A stretch of DNA of 64,000 nt, from the NCBI GenBank assembly GCA_949317995.1, contig OX439044.1, positions 53,400,166 through 53,464,165 of the forward strand, written 5' to 3'. The position numbers and the translations under genes were made by a program. This document shows positions 1 through 11,820 of the stretch, piece after piece. This DNA is from Acholoe squamosa. Its lineage: Eukaryota > Annelida > Polychaeta > Phyllodocida > Polynoidae. Position 1 is the first letter of the stretch. The number at the start of each line of letters is the position of its first letter. A model generated the notes under the pieces. It did no database searches. It was given only the letters and a program-made list of their open reading frames with translations, and was not told where the DNA came from.

Positions 1-1618
1 CTACATAGCAAGTATATCCTTGTATATGTATGATTTTTTTTCCATCCATGTAGGCTAATATCTAGCACTCAAGTGATAACGTGTGCACAAAATGCCAGAT
101 GTTGAACTGCATTTCACACATTTTGGTTACAAAATTAAAGCCCTTAATGATAATAAAAAAAACTGCTAATCTTAAGCAATATTGGTGAAAATGATGAAGA
201 ATATTACGATTTCACATTTATGCATTTATGAAAAATGATTATACAACCAATTCCCTTTGACGGAAAGTACAAGTTTATTGAGATATACAAATCTCAGTTT
301 ATCATACCTATCGTTATATCACTCAGGGCATTATATCATTAGGGCAATTCCTAATGTTGTATGAGTAGACACACCAATGCCACTCAGACGATCCCGAGTC
401 ATACAATTTTTATGTAACTATGAAAAGTTGAAGAGCTCTCCAGACCTTTATAATCTGAATATCGGTGAAAGAAAGAAGTCTCCAGGCAATGACACCTAGA
501 CTGGTGTCCATCCATTTTATTTTAGGTGCCATTCAACATTGCTGTTCAGTTGGCAGTTGTTTACCTTCTACAGCTACAGCAACATTATAACATGGACGTA
601 GTTAGAAGCAGATCCCAAATAGAGTAAACTTGGTTTATGATTTGTAAATTAAGATTCAACATGAATTTGCTAAGACATAAACTAAAATGAGATCAGCTAA
701 TTTGACCGGGAATGCTGTCTTAATACGTCTGTATGCTGTGTTAGGGGAATGAGATAAGATTCCACATTATCCCGTATGATAAGCACTGGGGTCTAAATCC
801 AGCGTTGGTCCCAAATAAGCACAGGGGGTTATTCAGAAGAACATCTGTGACCCATCAAGGGAGAACACCCCTCCGCGGGGGATTTTTAATTCCCCATTTG
901 ACCACAAGGGGCATTGGAGGGGCAAAATTACTCTAAAATAATTATAAAAATACATTAAGCTAATTTTTTTTATGCAGAATTCAATAGTTTCATTTAAAAT
1001 GCACTGTTTTTGTTAGAAATGGCCCATAGCTGGATGGTAAAATGAACATTTTTCATGAGAAATCTACCTATATGCCTGTTACTGGTTGCCATGGCAACCA
1101 TTCCAATAATCAAAATTTGCAAATTTTTTATTCCAAATTTTGGGGATACTCACCAAAAACCCAAAACTGAAAACAGAAAATGCAAAATTCCTTCTAGATG
1201 CATATCTATGATAAAAATCACCATAATGTTATGATTTTTATATGAAAAAGGTTGATTTATTGTGTTTTTAGACATTATTATGGTTTATAATATGTTTAGA
1301 GCTTAATCGTCGTTTTCAGATATGAATAACCACCTATGTTCAAGAAGGGGTCCTAACAAAACTACTAGGAATATTTAAGCCAATGAAATCTCATTTTAAA
1401 GATCTTGAGATGAACTTTAATAATGAATTTCCCTGCAGACGGGTGTTTTTGCTTGCCTGGTCAGATTCTAACATTAAATCAAATATCGAGTGTTATTATA
1501 GCCTGTAAATGCACTTGAGCAACTCACTCTAGTGCTTATAGTCATACATTAATGACGTCACTAAATCCCAAATTGAAGTTGATCAACATGCTATTTTATC
1601 CCCTGTATTAATTTTACT
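1..1618. other. 3' flank of the long-loop GPCR, no gene seen
   Basis: AT-rich sequence downstream of the minus-strand GPCR stop codon. I see no open frame with family signatures. Two short palindromes stand out: an RFX-type X-box at 1084-1099 and a perfect CRE-type octamer TGACGTCA at 1553-1560. Neither has a demonstrated role here. Confidence 0.6.
1084..1099. promoter_or_regulatory. RFX-type X-box palindrome
   Basis: The 16-bp sequence GGTTGCCATGGCAACC is a perfect palindrome. It matches the known consensus bound by RFX winged-helix factors (GTNRCC, short spacer, RGYAAC). It sits in AT-rich non-coding DNA rather than next to a visible promoter. Similar boxes occur at 13018-13033, 13482-13495 and 54642-54657 in comparable surroundings, so it is more likely part of a dispersed repeat than a site dedicated to one gene. 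Confidence 0.45.
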
Positions 1619-2937
1619 CTATAGGCCTCTAGTGGTGAGTGTGCATCGCATGCCACCAACCCGGCTGCGTCCATTCAACAGATTTTTATTCGAAAGTACA
1701 TAGGCAAATGGATTGATAATGAAGCACAGAAAGGCAAGAGCTTGAAAAGCATTCCTTGGGAAAACCACACCTTGTGAGCATTCCCTGTATACAGGAAAAG
1801 CAACCTTGTAAATGGCAAGGGGTACCATGGCAATGAAATAATAGGTCATGAGCCAAGCGACCTTTACTCCAGCATGATACGCTCCATCATGTTTAGTTGT
1901 GAATCGTGCATGACGCCGTGCACGAGCATCTGCAGCCAACCTTGGGGCGTTTTGCCTGTCAACATTGCTGGAAATTCTTGCCGGTAGGGAGAATCGAGAC
2001 TGAGGGTACGGAGAAACTGCAAGAGTCCGCATCACTGTAGGATCAGTCTGAAAGGAGTGTCGCTTCTGAATCTGTGTGCTGCTACTATTACTACACTTGA
2101 GCATCCGCTGGGACTTGGAATCTTCATCCTCAGCCAGGAACTGGAAGATATCCACCCGAGATGGTTGACTTCCCTTTCTAAGAAGTCCAGATGAGTGGCG
2201 TTTCTGTTCTGTAGCATCAGCAATACTGCCAAAGAAGACCTGACTCGTGGTTTGCGCTGATAGATTTTTTAACGTCTTCCCTGATGATGTTCTTTCGGTG
2301 ACTGAAACATTGGATCCCATTGAGTGCTTAGTCGTGTTTTCCACTTCTGAGATCTTCCCCAAGCAGGTGGTGGGTTCACTAACACCTGAACCCTGATCTA
2401 GTGTGAATGGCATACCACTGGCATTAAGTCGTTCATGTCTCAAAGGAGGCAAGTTGAAGGCACTTGAGGTTTCCGTTCTCCAACTGGGCGAGGGATTTTC
2501 CAGTTCTTTGTTCATTGTTCTGCTTCTCTGTTTTTTTCTTGACCTGTTTGATACAGTTCGTTTTCTTCCTAATTCTTTCTTAGGAGATAAGGTATCTTGA
2601 GCCTTTTTCTTCTTAGGTTCTTCTAAAGTAGATTGTCCCATTGTGTGCTTGTCATCGGCAGTAGTCTGGTCCTTGTCACTCTCCTCTTTGTGTTCCTTGC
2701 CTTGGACTGGACAGGTCTGCATGGCCACACTCACTTTATTGCTAGTCCTTTTGTCGCAATAGATATCTTCAGAGGATGTGACAGTGGACATACACATCGT
2801 CTTCAGCGTTTTGACAACCTTGTCATTTGGTTTTGAGCCCCTTCTTAAACTCTTGTTAGAACTGATGCTAACGATACTCAGCTCCCCGACTGACTCACCT
2901 TCCGATGACAAGCTGCTCATGCTAAATACTCGAGTAT
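1619..2937 (-). CDS. Orphan class A GPCR, exon 2 (loop 3 end, TM6, TM7)
   Basis: Second coding exon of the receptor whose first exon is 3203-4625. The intron (2938-3202, 265 bp) has a CAG acceptor just before 2937 and splits a codon in phase 1. The joined frame is 2742 nt (913 aa). This exon gives the second half of a very long, Ser/Thr/Lys-rich cytoplasmic loop 3, then TM6 (about residues 831-853) and TM7 (about 870-890) with a canonical NPFAY (NPxxY) motif and a short tail. TM6 lacks the usual CWxP motif. Several RxxS and RRxS-like sites in the loop could be kinase targets (inference). Coding could end slightly earlier if a GT at about 1655 were a donor, but the open frame ends naturally at 1619. 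Confidence 0.8.
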
Positions 2938-3202
2938 CTGCCAATGCAAGGAAGAGACTATAGTTTAATGACTGTGGACACTGGTCGAAGGGACACATTA
3001 CTATCATAGTGAATTAAGACAATAGAGATGATTGCCAGGATCATAGACCTGATTTTTTGGGAGTGGTCAAAAGGGATTACATATGCTGCACGTATCATAT
3101 AGGCCTACCTCATAGGTCATAGCTTTTAAAGCATTATTTTATAGGGGAGGTAATAATTTCATATTAAATTGTCTAAAAACAGCAGGCATAAGATTAACAT
3201 AC

Positions 3203-4625
3203 CTAAGTAAGGAGACAGTCTGTTGGATCTTTCAGCATAACCCTTGCCAGCATCATTGAAAGGGTCAGATGAAGTGGAGAGGTTAAAACTTGGGCTGATC
3301 TTGTCAGCCCATGGACTACCAGGATGAATCATTGACTCCTCAGAAATACGGTTTTCAGCGAAATTATCATTATCCCCTAGGAAAGGCATTCTGTGGGCTC
3401 GATAGCTGTGCTGCAGCCTCCATTGGTGGTGCTTGATAGATTCCGTCAGCGGTTCTGTACTGAAATCCTCTGTTTCAGGGGAGATGCATCCAGGTAGACT
3501 AAATCTTCCGATTATTTGAGCATTATGTCCATGGACTTCTCCCCTCTTTTCCTTTTGACGGAGAGAGTAGATGGTGGACACATCCAGGCTGCTTCGACGT
3601 CTTGGTCCAGAGATGGACCGTTCCCACTCATGCGATATGGGAGCAGGTACATTCCTCTCAACAGAGGGGGCAGGGGGCTCGAGCATAGTCCCTTGAGTGG
3701 TAGAGACCCCAGATCTTGTCCACCCATGAAGCATGAGAGCTTGCTTTGCTAGCATATAAGTCACTGTGGTTTCCTCAACAGTGGACTGCTTGACAACAGA
3801 ACAGTGTTGGGCCCTGTAGCCCTTCATGGAATGTCGCCGTGATGTGGAAATTCTGTCAAGGTGGATGACAGATTGTCTGCGGGTAGATGGATGTTTGTAG
3901 GCTTTGTATTTCAAGAACCACAGGCTCGACATATAGGCTGTTAACATCAGTCCGGCTGTCCCCACGACTAGCACCAGGGTGGTGTGCTCTGGGCGCCAAC
4001 CTGTCATCTTTACTTCTAACTTGCTAAGAGTATGGCTTCTGGACAGGTCTGTGCTGGTGGTGGTTTCCCCCACATTTTTCAAACCCTCATGATGGGTTAC
4101 ATCTGCGTCAAAATCAGGTATCGAACTACCATCACAATCAGCAAATGCATGATTTAGCATGATACACTGAGGAATCCATGAAATCCAACTAACACTAATT
4201 GCAATGAACTCCATCATGGCTGAAGGTTTTTTCCCGAAAGTTGCAAAGACGGTCCTTCGTCGCTGTATGCTGATCGTTACTAGACTGATACAGAGTGGGA
4301 ATTCGACAGCAACCCATAGCGACTCAGCTATCTGATAAAGGATGACTGGGTCTGTGCCTACAGGGTGGAGACCAAGCATGTTGATAATCTGTGCTGGTCC
4401 AGCTACCAGACAGGCAAGAATGCCAACAACAGACAGATTGCACAGCATAGGGTTCACCCTCCAACAGGACCGGATCTTCATCAGTGCATAAGCGTTTGCC
4501 CCACCACCTACTATGAAGGTTAGGAACATTGTGATGAAGCTTGCAATATAGAATACATTCTCAGCAGTTGCAGTTCTGGTGGTGGTCACCATGGACAAGG
4601 TGGCGCTGCTGTTGTTAGATGGCAT
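3203..4625 (-). CDS. Orphan class A GPCR, exon 1 (N-terminus to loop 3)
   Basis: Encodes a short extracellular N-terminus with two overlapping N-glycosylation sequons (NNSS), then TM1 (about 22-48), TM2 (58-84), TM3 (95-121), TM4 (137-160), an extracellular loop 2 of about 50 residues and TM5 (213-238). Loop 3 then begins. The donor is AG|GTATGT at 3203/3202. The end of TM3 carries IQRRR where most class A receptors have DRY, and I see no cysteine at the start of TM3 for the usual loop-2 disulfide. The start ATG at 4625 is the first in the frame. The fold is a rhodopsin-like plasma-membrane receptor. The ligand is unknown and I do not recognise an orthologue. Loop 3, at roughly 590 residues across both exons, is exceptional in size. 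Confidence 0.8.
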
Positions 4626-4690
4626 TGTGACTGTGGATGGATGTGCTGCTACCTATGAGATATGCTGAGAAGTGGACATGAGTGTCAAAT
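4626..4690 (-). promoter_or_regulatory. 5' UTR with upstream ORF, preceded by a splice acceptor
   Basis: On the minus strand a pyrimidine-rich tract ending in CAG lies just before 4690. This suggests that the exon begins at 4690 and that a further 5' UTR exon lies upstream. The leader contains an 8-codon upstream ORF (4653-4679, minus) ending 27 nt before the main ATG, which could dampen translation. Confidence 0.4.
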
Positions 4691-5394
4691 CTGAAATAGA
4701 AAAAAATTAAAACTACTCAGAAATTCTATAAACTGCCAGCAGTTTCTCCAATTCATCATGGATTACATTACGTTCAAGGGGAAGTAGAAGGGAAAGAGAA
4801 CAAACTTAATGCCTATAATGTGGTTTTTTTTTCACTACTGTTGTCATTTAAAATAACTGATTAATAAAATCAATTTTGATAGAAATCAGGACACTGAGAG
4901 GGCTTATTTCAAAATTGCTGACGATAACATAGGCATTGAATCGCAAGTCATACCATAGAGGCTTACATTTTGCTTATTAATGTTATCATGACTTCTGTCT
5001 TACATCTTTTTGCATACATTCATGAGGACCAACCGTAGGAAGGAATCAAGACATGCCCTTTTTCAGTGAATTCACGATGACATTCTTCAGTGAATCCACG
5101 AATTGTAAGCTTTTTAAAATAAACCTTAAACCTCAGTCCATGACTGATAGACCAATGCAGATTAATGGCACGTTGAATCGAAATCAATTGATACACTGAT
5201 TGCACATCTAGTTTTTCCGTTTTCCGTTTCCTGCTCTTGTAAAGTAATTCTTTGGCTAAAGTTAATATAGGTACATCAAAATAGATTGATGTACTATACC
5301 AGCCACCTATAGCCTTGGCTCGTTTCCTGTCTTTTGCTGGGGACCCCATACCTACAGGAGGCCATTTCACTGCATTTGACTATAATGCAACCTA
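4691..5394. other. Upstream flank of the long-loop GPCR
   Basis: AT-rich DNA with no coding region that I can support. An open minus-strand frame at about 5020-5370 begins without an ATG and matches no family I know. An undetected 5' UTR exon of the GPCR may lie here or further right. Confidence 0.4.
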
Positions 5395-6493
5395 TTTCAG
5401 GAGGTTAATTAAAAAGATCCTGGGATTTCTACCCCTGCGATCTTAGTGTAGGCACATATAATAAGACCTGGCCAGTCTACCCTATCTAATGCAGTGGTTG
5501 CAGGCCTGTCAAGTCTTGGGATCACTGTGATCTTAGTGAAAGACATATAGAGGGGAGGGAGGATGTTTGCTGAGTGTCCTTGAGTGCTCTTAGGGCTACT
5601 CATGCCTCAAGTGCACTGTAAGGTAATTCTTCCCTTCTCTCTCTTTGTCCTGGGGGGGGGCACAATGCTTCTAATAGGCAAGCATAAATCATACATTCAT
5701 GGGAACAACTCTTGAATACTGTACTGGGTCAACTGCACCCTGTGCTCTTTTGGGATCGCAACCTCAGTGATCTTAGGAATTATTCTGTCTTATCCTATTA
5801 AGCGATCTATTAAGCGATCTTAAGATTAGACTGCGTTCACTTTTCCTAGCCAGCACTAAGATCGCATCAATCTTAGCCTCAGCCCTCCTACACTATTCCA
5901 AGAAGTACTGACTGGGCACAGGGGTAAGAGTCCCAAAATAAAGGAATAGCTGTGGAGTCACTCTTCTTCACAACAGTGTTTATACCATCGTTCCCCGTCC
6001 CCATACGGGCTAACAAAAGAGCACAGGGTGCAGTTGACCCCGTACAGTATTCAAGAGTTGTTCCCATGAATGTATGATTTATGCTTGCCTATTAGAAGCA
6101 TTGTTCCCCCCCCCCCAGGACAAAGAGAGAGAAGGGAAGAATTACCTTACAGTGCACTTAACGCATGAGTAGCCCTAAGAGCCCTCAAGGACACTCAGCA
6201 AACGTCCTTCCTCCCCTCTATATGTATGCAGCAGGCTATTCACTCTTTCGATCAGCAGTGTTCCCTGTAAGTGCTCTTGTACTCAGGTTAAACCACTATG
6301 CAATTCTTTCACTAAGATCACAGTGATCTTAGCGCTGGAAAAGAAGTAGTGAAGTGATCTCAGGACTTGCTATTCCTGACAGTCCTGCAACCACTGCATT
6401 AGATAGGGTAGACTGGCCGGGTCTTATGATATGTGCCTACACTAACATCGCAGGGGTAGAAATCCCAGGATCTTTTGAATTAATCTCCAGTTG
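5395..6493. repeat. 1.1-kb fold-back element
   Basis: Two long arms are reverse complements. 5395-5490 matches 6395-6493 (outer ends around GGAG and the AAAAGATCCTGGGATTT core), and 5621-5750 matches 6013-6160. The right arm has about 85 extra bases near 6225-6310. The loop (about 5750-6010) and the arms repeat the short word CTAAGATC or its complement many times, including a palindrome at about 6310-6333. There is no ORF and I found no clear target duplication. It is a non-autonomous fold-back or MITE; the superfamily is unassigned. Confidence 0.75.
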
Positions 6494-9205
6494 TAGTGTT
6501 TGACCCTATGTGCCCGAGAATTAGCTTCCGATCCAGCCCAGGTTGGTACGATTTGGGAGGGGCTGAAGCTTAGCGTCTGAGAAATGACTTCCTGTGTATT
6601 CAAAATAAATACAACCAATTTGAAAGATGGACGTCCATAGGTCACTTTAAGGTGGATGGCGTCCATAGGCTAAGAGTAACTAAATCTTCACCAAATTTTC
6701 GCCAGAAGATTCAAATGACTTGTACCTTCCAATGGTGCTAAGAGAATATAGGGGTCCCAGGCGATTTTTTGAGATATTTACACATCATGTTACCATAGGG
6801 TTATCAAAATATGCATAGAATGTCATTAAAGAGTAACTAAAATTTTGTATAACTTTCCCAGAAAATGGTCATCAACCTTCTTCATCTGGAAAATGTATTT
6901 TGATCAGGTGGTCCCATGCACTTTCGTATGTTTATTTCACGTTGAAATTAAAATCTTATGAAAATGCCATGACTCTAACATGCAGGTTTGAATATCACCG
7001 CTACACCTGGCTCCGTGGCCTAAAAGGTAGGAGTTTCAGATTTGCAATCTGTAGTTTGGGTGTTCGCCTCTGTCTCAAGGCAACTTACTACTAGGACTTT
7101 GTCAGTCTCTCACTAGCCATGAAAAAGTACATATGCTCATAAACATGCGCAGATGACGAGTTTGGCATGGTAGCCATCCACCTTAATTGTCATATTTTGT
7201 TGTGATCATGGACAGACCTTGATTTGAAATATGGATGTCCGTATTTGCAGAAATGGATGTCCAGATTTATAAGAAAAAACTGTTTGCTTTCAAATTTTCA
7301 TGCACACTTATTCCGAAAAGTTGTTTGTGTGCAATGAAATTCCTAGATGCTATGTCCACCGGGTCAGTATCCCGCAAAAAAAAAATGTCAGGCGAAATAT
7401 CAGTCCCTTTTATCACTATAAAGTTAAATGTACACCTTAAGCTCAAAATCTATGAGAATGATATTAGTCACATGCAATTTCGGGAAGTGCACATCGCCCT
7501 GTTCAGAGTCCACAGATTATCGCAATACCATACTTAAGTGATTAATAAAATGTAAATGCCAGAACTTATTTCAGTGTTTTAAAGCCAATCTGTGTCACAT
7601 ATTAATTGAACTTTCGTTATGGACAGAAGTGGTCCAGCACAACCGAACTTAAAGTACATATTAGCTTAGACCCATTGGTATAGTTATGATTTTATAGATG
7701 TAGAATATCAAGGACAAAGGAAAGTAAAAAAAATGAGGTACTCCTCACATACTATGAATCAAAAAGAGTGGAGAGTATCTAGATTGAATATTTAAAAAAA
7801 AAAAAAGAAGAAGAAGAAGAAAATGCTCTCACTTGCTGTGTCCTCCGTGGCAGTTCAAAGTATGAGAGAGAAAAGAAGTTTGCATCCCACCGTATAGACT
7901 TAGGTTACCAGGGAAACTACAAAATAAATGCTACCTATGTAGGAATTAACACCTTTGCAGGATGCGACGAAACCGTGACGTCTATGAATTATGTATGGTG
8001 TTATTTAAGATGGAGATTGATGGCAACATCTTAGGATTTTAATTCATTCAATAATAGTTGCCTTAACGAATATATATGCTGAAATGGGTGGGAGTTTTGA
8101 AGTCTGCATATAGGCCCCTAGTGGTGGTACATATCAATCTAATTGAATCCAACTAGTTGTCGGTCTATATGAGACCCCCCCCCCCAACCAAAAAAAAAAG
8201 GAAAGAAAAAGAAAAGAAAAATGAAAAGGGGGTGAAGAATCAAATGAATGGTATTGAAAAAAAATGCATTAATTTGGAGATTTGTATTAAAAGGGACACT
8301 TTGTTAGCCTATTGCCACCATCTCTTTCCTGTGTGAAGCTGCATGGATTCCAAGCTTTGATATCAAAACCGCAAATAATTCTAGGGATATAGGTACAGAA
8401 ACAAAATCTGATTGGTTGGACACTATTCTAGAGAAAAATAGTAATGAGGTCGTAGGTGGGCGGCCAACCAAATTATAAAACAGAGTTAGGTATCGTTGCT
8501 ATGGTATCCCATAGTCGTCATTATACTTATCTTCCAAACACTGATAAACATTCGGTCTGCCACCTATACCAAAGCTGATCCTTACTTGATTTGCTTTTTA
8601 TAACTGTAATTTTGGTGCTGATGGAGGGGTATAGTCAGACTTATTTATCCCACCCTGTGATTGACTAGGCTTCAGACCCCCTGTGTCCCTCTGGCCAGCT
8701 TAGTGTGTACTTCTTAGTAGGTAAAAGAATTCTAGCATTTAGCTTAAACAGTGTTAAACCTCATAGCGAATGATACAAAGGATGCGTAGAACCTAGCTCA
8801 ATGATTGAAAATAAAAGTTAAATAACTCCAAGCATGGATGGACCCTAGAGTTCGTTTACCATTGGACAGCTCCGAATCTGACAATTATAAGTGTAAAGGG
8901 AAAGAGCATTTATGCGCACTTTGTTCAATGAAGTGGGAGTATATTAAGGAGCTTATGGGTCACAAAAAAGCTTTGTTAGCAGTCCGGGAAAGGTTACAGG
9001 TTAATACACGCATTAATTTTATCTAACTATTTGGGCCTGGACAGTGCTTTTTTGCTCATAACCCCCGTGCGTTATATAGCTATAACGCACTCTCAGACCT
9101 TTTCTTCGTCTTCAAGAAGCTGCTGGTTTCAATCCGGACATGTTAATAAATTGGAGAAGTATACAATGTCAACTCCTCCATACGTTTCCTGTTAAAACCG
9201 TCTAG
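6494..9205. other. Intergenic DNA, mostly unassigned
   Basis: No gene was recognised. It contains one tRNA-like relic (7012-7080), a short GAA run near 7805-7825, poly-C/poly-A near 8176-8215, and a 62-codon frame at 8838-9026 with a CxxC pair that I cannot assign. Confidence 0.4.
7012..7080 (+). repeat. tRNA-derived relic (SINE head)
   Basis: The sequence has an A-box-like GTGGCCTAAAAGG. It is followed by a possible anticodon arm in which CAGA and TCTG pair around a 7-nt loop, and then by a weak B-box (TGTTCGCCTC). The T stem and acceptor stem do not pair well, so this is not a working tRNA gene. The 3' extent of any SINE body is unclear. Confidence 0.35.
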
Positions 9206-9275
9206 GTTCAACGGGGAATCGATCCCCGGCCGCTGGGGCAGGAGGCGAGCTCGCTGTCCACTATACCAAGCCGAC
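9206..9275 (-). repeat. tRNA-like relic on the minus strand
   Basis: On the minus strand an A-box (TGGTATAGTGG) is followed by a B-box (GGATCGATTCC) within a T arm whose stem pairs CGGGG with CCCCG. The seven bases before and after do not form an acceptor stem and the anticodon arm is irregular. This points to a tRNA pseudogene or SINE head rather than a functional tRNA. Confidence 0.45.
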
Positions 9276-9560
9276 CGGTGCTAGAGCAGAATGGCTTCAG
9301 AAAGGCACTTACCGGGCTATAATAAAGCATATATGCAGACGGTTTTCGGGTAGAAATTGTGTATGGAAATCCTTTTTCTTCTGTAAACATGTAGTATAGT
9401 ATCCCAAGAAGATGATAGCATAGTGATTATTTTAAAAAAAGTCCATATATATAGTGAATCTAGGCAGTTTCCATTGGGATTATTTCTCGTCGAGTCACCG
9501 CTTGAACCGGAAGTAGGTCAGTTGGCACCTCTTGTATTAGAGATCTCTCACTCTGTCAAA

Positions 9561-9933
9561 ATGGCTTCGATGTCTTTCAAGTCATTGTATACAAAGGGTG
9601 ATATTGTGGAGGTTGATACACCCGATGGATGGATATTAGGAGTAGTTGAAAACGTAATATTTAGTGGCTACTATGAATATAAAATTACATTATATTCTGA
9701 TGGAAGAGAGGTGGTAGAAGTAGCTAGAAACCTGAGACGGGGTAACGTTGAAATGAAAGAGGATGAGGCCCCCATAGAACCACCGGCGAAACCAAAGGTA
9801 AACAAAGCACCCGAGGTCGGCAATACCAATAGATTCGTAAAAGACAATGAAGAAGAACTGCTAAACATGGAGGCTTCAGCTAAAGCCAAGGCCACACACA
9901 AACAGACTAAGTGGGCATTGGATATAATGAAAG
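9561..9933 (+). CDS. Crypton-type tyrosine recombinase, exon 1
   Basis: Encodes residues 1-124. The chosen ATG at 9561 has a good context (AAAATGG); an in-frame ATG at 9423 would add a segment resembling 5' UTR. Residues about 10-65 (GDIVEVDTPDGWILGVVENV onward) look like a small SH3-fold barrel of Tudor or agenet type (inference from spacing of acidic, Trp and Tyr residues). The segment after RFVKDNEEELL is the usual N-terminal helix region of Crypton/DUF3504 recombinases. The exon ends at a strong donor, AAAG|GTATGT, in phase 1, and joins exon 2 at 10186. The intron is 252 bp. Confidence 0.75.
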
Positions 9934-10185
9934 GTATGTTCAAAAAATGATTTAATTCGCTTTGTTATTACGCGAGATATCCTTATACTCGATGTGGGGC
10001 CATTGGCGCGTCCGTGGTACAGAACATGAATATGAAAAGATACAGCGCAGGGAGCATTTATTATTTTCTTTGCATTATGGATATAGACTCGTTTAGTACA
10101 AAATGGACCTTACAAGGTGCATTAAATCACCAATATATGTATGATTTGTTCACAAATAATAAGTACATAATATTTTTTTTTTCAG

Positions 10186-11312
10186 CTTGGTTGCAGGCAA
10201 ATGATGAACAACAGGACATCGAGAACTATTCCCAAGAAGCCTTTGCAGAAATCCTCAGGAAGTTCTATGGTCAGGTCCGAACCAAAGATGGCAAAGAGTA
10301 CTCTAAAACTTCTCTGTTATGTATCAGAGCAGGACTGCATCGATTTCTAACTGGTTCGCCAAATAATGTGAAGTATAATATCATTACCGATGCTGTTTTC
10401 ATTCAAGCTAATAATGTTCTGAAAGGGCATATTAAAATTAACAAGAAGTCTGGGCTCGATGTAACAAGTCATTATGAGGCCATAACCCAAGGAGATAAAA
10501 AAAAATTGTATGAAACTCATACATTGTCAAATCAGAATCCCACCTCACTGCAGAGGAAGGTATATTATGAAATGTCTTTACAATTTGGTCGAAGGGCTAG
10601 AGAGGGGCTTCATGAATTGGAAAAGGGTCATTTCATCTTTAAAATAGATGAAAATGGTATCGAATATTATACACTTTCCCATAATGTGGCAGAAAAAAAT
10701 CATCAAGGGTTAACTCAACGGTCTGAAGAACATGACCAAAGAATGTACGGAACTGGTGGAGAAAACTGTCCATTGAAAAGTATGAAAATGTATCTTGGTA
10801 AATTACATCCAGATAACCCTGCATTCTTTCAAACAGCCAAGAAATCACACTACAGGCTGAGTACAACATGGTACACTAAAACATCCATGGGTGTAAACAC
10901 TATTGGGAAGTTGATGCCTGACATTTCAAAAGAGGCTAAACTCAGTAAAGTCTACACAAATCATTGTATTAGAGCTACCACTATCACTACCCTCAGAAGA
11001 AAGGGTGTTGTAGCAAAGGATATTAAAAGTGTGACAGGGCATAAAGATGAGGCCAGTATAGATTTCTACAGTAAAACCCCAGATGCAGTCCGACGTGATA
11101 TGGCCATGAAACTCTTGAACACAGAGAACACTCGAGTATCTGCTCCAGCTACTCTAGTATCTTCTACAGATACTCAAGTGGTCCCTGCAGGTACTCAAGT
11201 GGAGGTCAAATCAACCAACCAAAACATCAACTTAAAAGATGTGGGTGCTACCACTACACTCTTTTCCAATGTACAGTTCCATAACTGTAACCTGAACATT
11301 CACATGAAGTAA
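10186..11312 (+). CDS. Crypton-type tyrosine recombinase, exon 2 (catalytic)
   Basis: Begins after a poly-T tract and CAG. The joined frame is 1500 nt (499 aa). It holds the core-binding helices, then the catalytic domain seen in Crypton elements and in host genes derived from them (the DUF3504 group, e.g. ZMYM2 and QRICH1). The signature residues are an Arg in GRRAREGL, the HxxR box in NHCIRATT, the second His in VTGHKDEAS, and the nucleophile Tyr in IDFYSK. All are intact, so the protein could be an active DNA strand-cutting recombinase. The C-terminus ends in the FHNCNLNIH-type tail common in this family. It may be a mobile element, which would lack terminal repeats, or a domesticated host gene. 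The sequence does not decide this. Confidence 0.8.
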
Positions 11313-11692
11313 AAATTGTGATAAATAAGGGCTTAAGGCCTTGATTATTTGTAATAATGCACTGTATTGTTTGCTGTTTTCATTCCATTTTGCCTAAAAG
11401 TTCGATTAAAATTGTTATAATTACTGTTGAAACGTTATTCATCTTCTGTCTTTTTTGTACATTGACACTACAACATAGGCGGGAAAACTTGATTTTCATA
11501 TAAAATTAACAAATGCTCCCTCCGTGCGTCCATAACCAAAACGAGGTCCGCGCTGCTGACTTCCGCTGAAAACAAAATGGCGAAGGGGAGACGAAATTTC
11601 TATCACTCGGTCGAACAAAATCTCTTCTCCTGGATTAATTCTTGGGTTATAAGGTAAGAAATTAATACAAAATGGAGAAATATGTTCGATAA

Positions 11693-11820
11693 ACGCTTTA
11701 ATGCATGTTATGGGTACGCACTCGTGGGTTTATGGGTTAATAATCCACTCCCCCTTTGGGGTCGTGGATTATTAACCCATAAACCCACTCGTGTGTACCC
11801 ATAACATACATTAAACGCTA
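11693..11820. repeat. Hairpin MITE or palindrome
   Basis: The arms 11693-11748 and 11764-11820 are near-perfect reverse complements around a 15-nt loop. The innermost 42 bp of each arm (from GTTATGGGTA inward) differ at one position only. No ORF. It lies 380 bp beyond the Crypton-type gene, with no proof of a link. Confidence 0.75.

Noticed and set aside
5020-5370. 116-codon minus-strand frame
   Set aside because: It starts without an ATG, shows no family motif, and no neighbour or splice support was found.
8838-9026. 62-aa plus-strand frame with a CxxC pair
   Set aside because: The Cys/His spacing does not fit a C2H2 finger, there is no splice or family support, and the frame is short enough to arise by chance.
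9206-9275. Functional tRNA gene on the minus strand
   Set aside because: A and B boxes are good but the acceptor stem does not pair and the anticodon arm is irregular.
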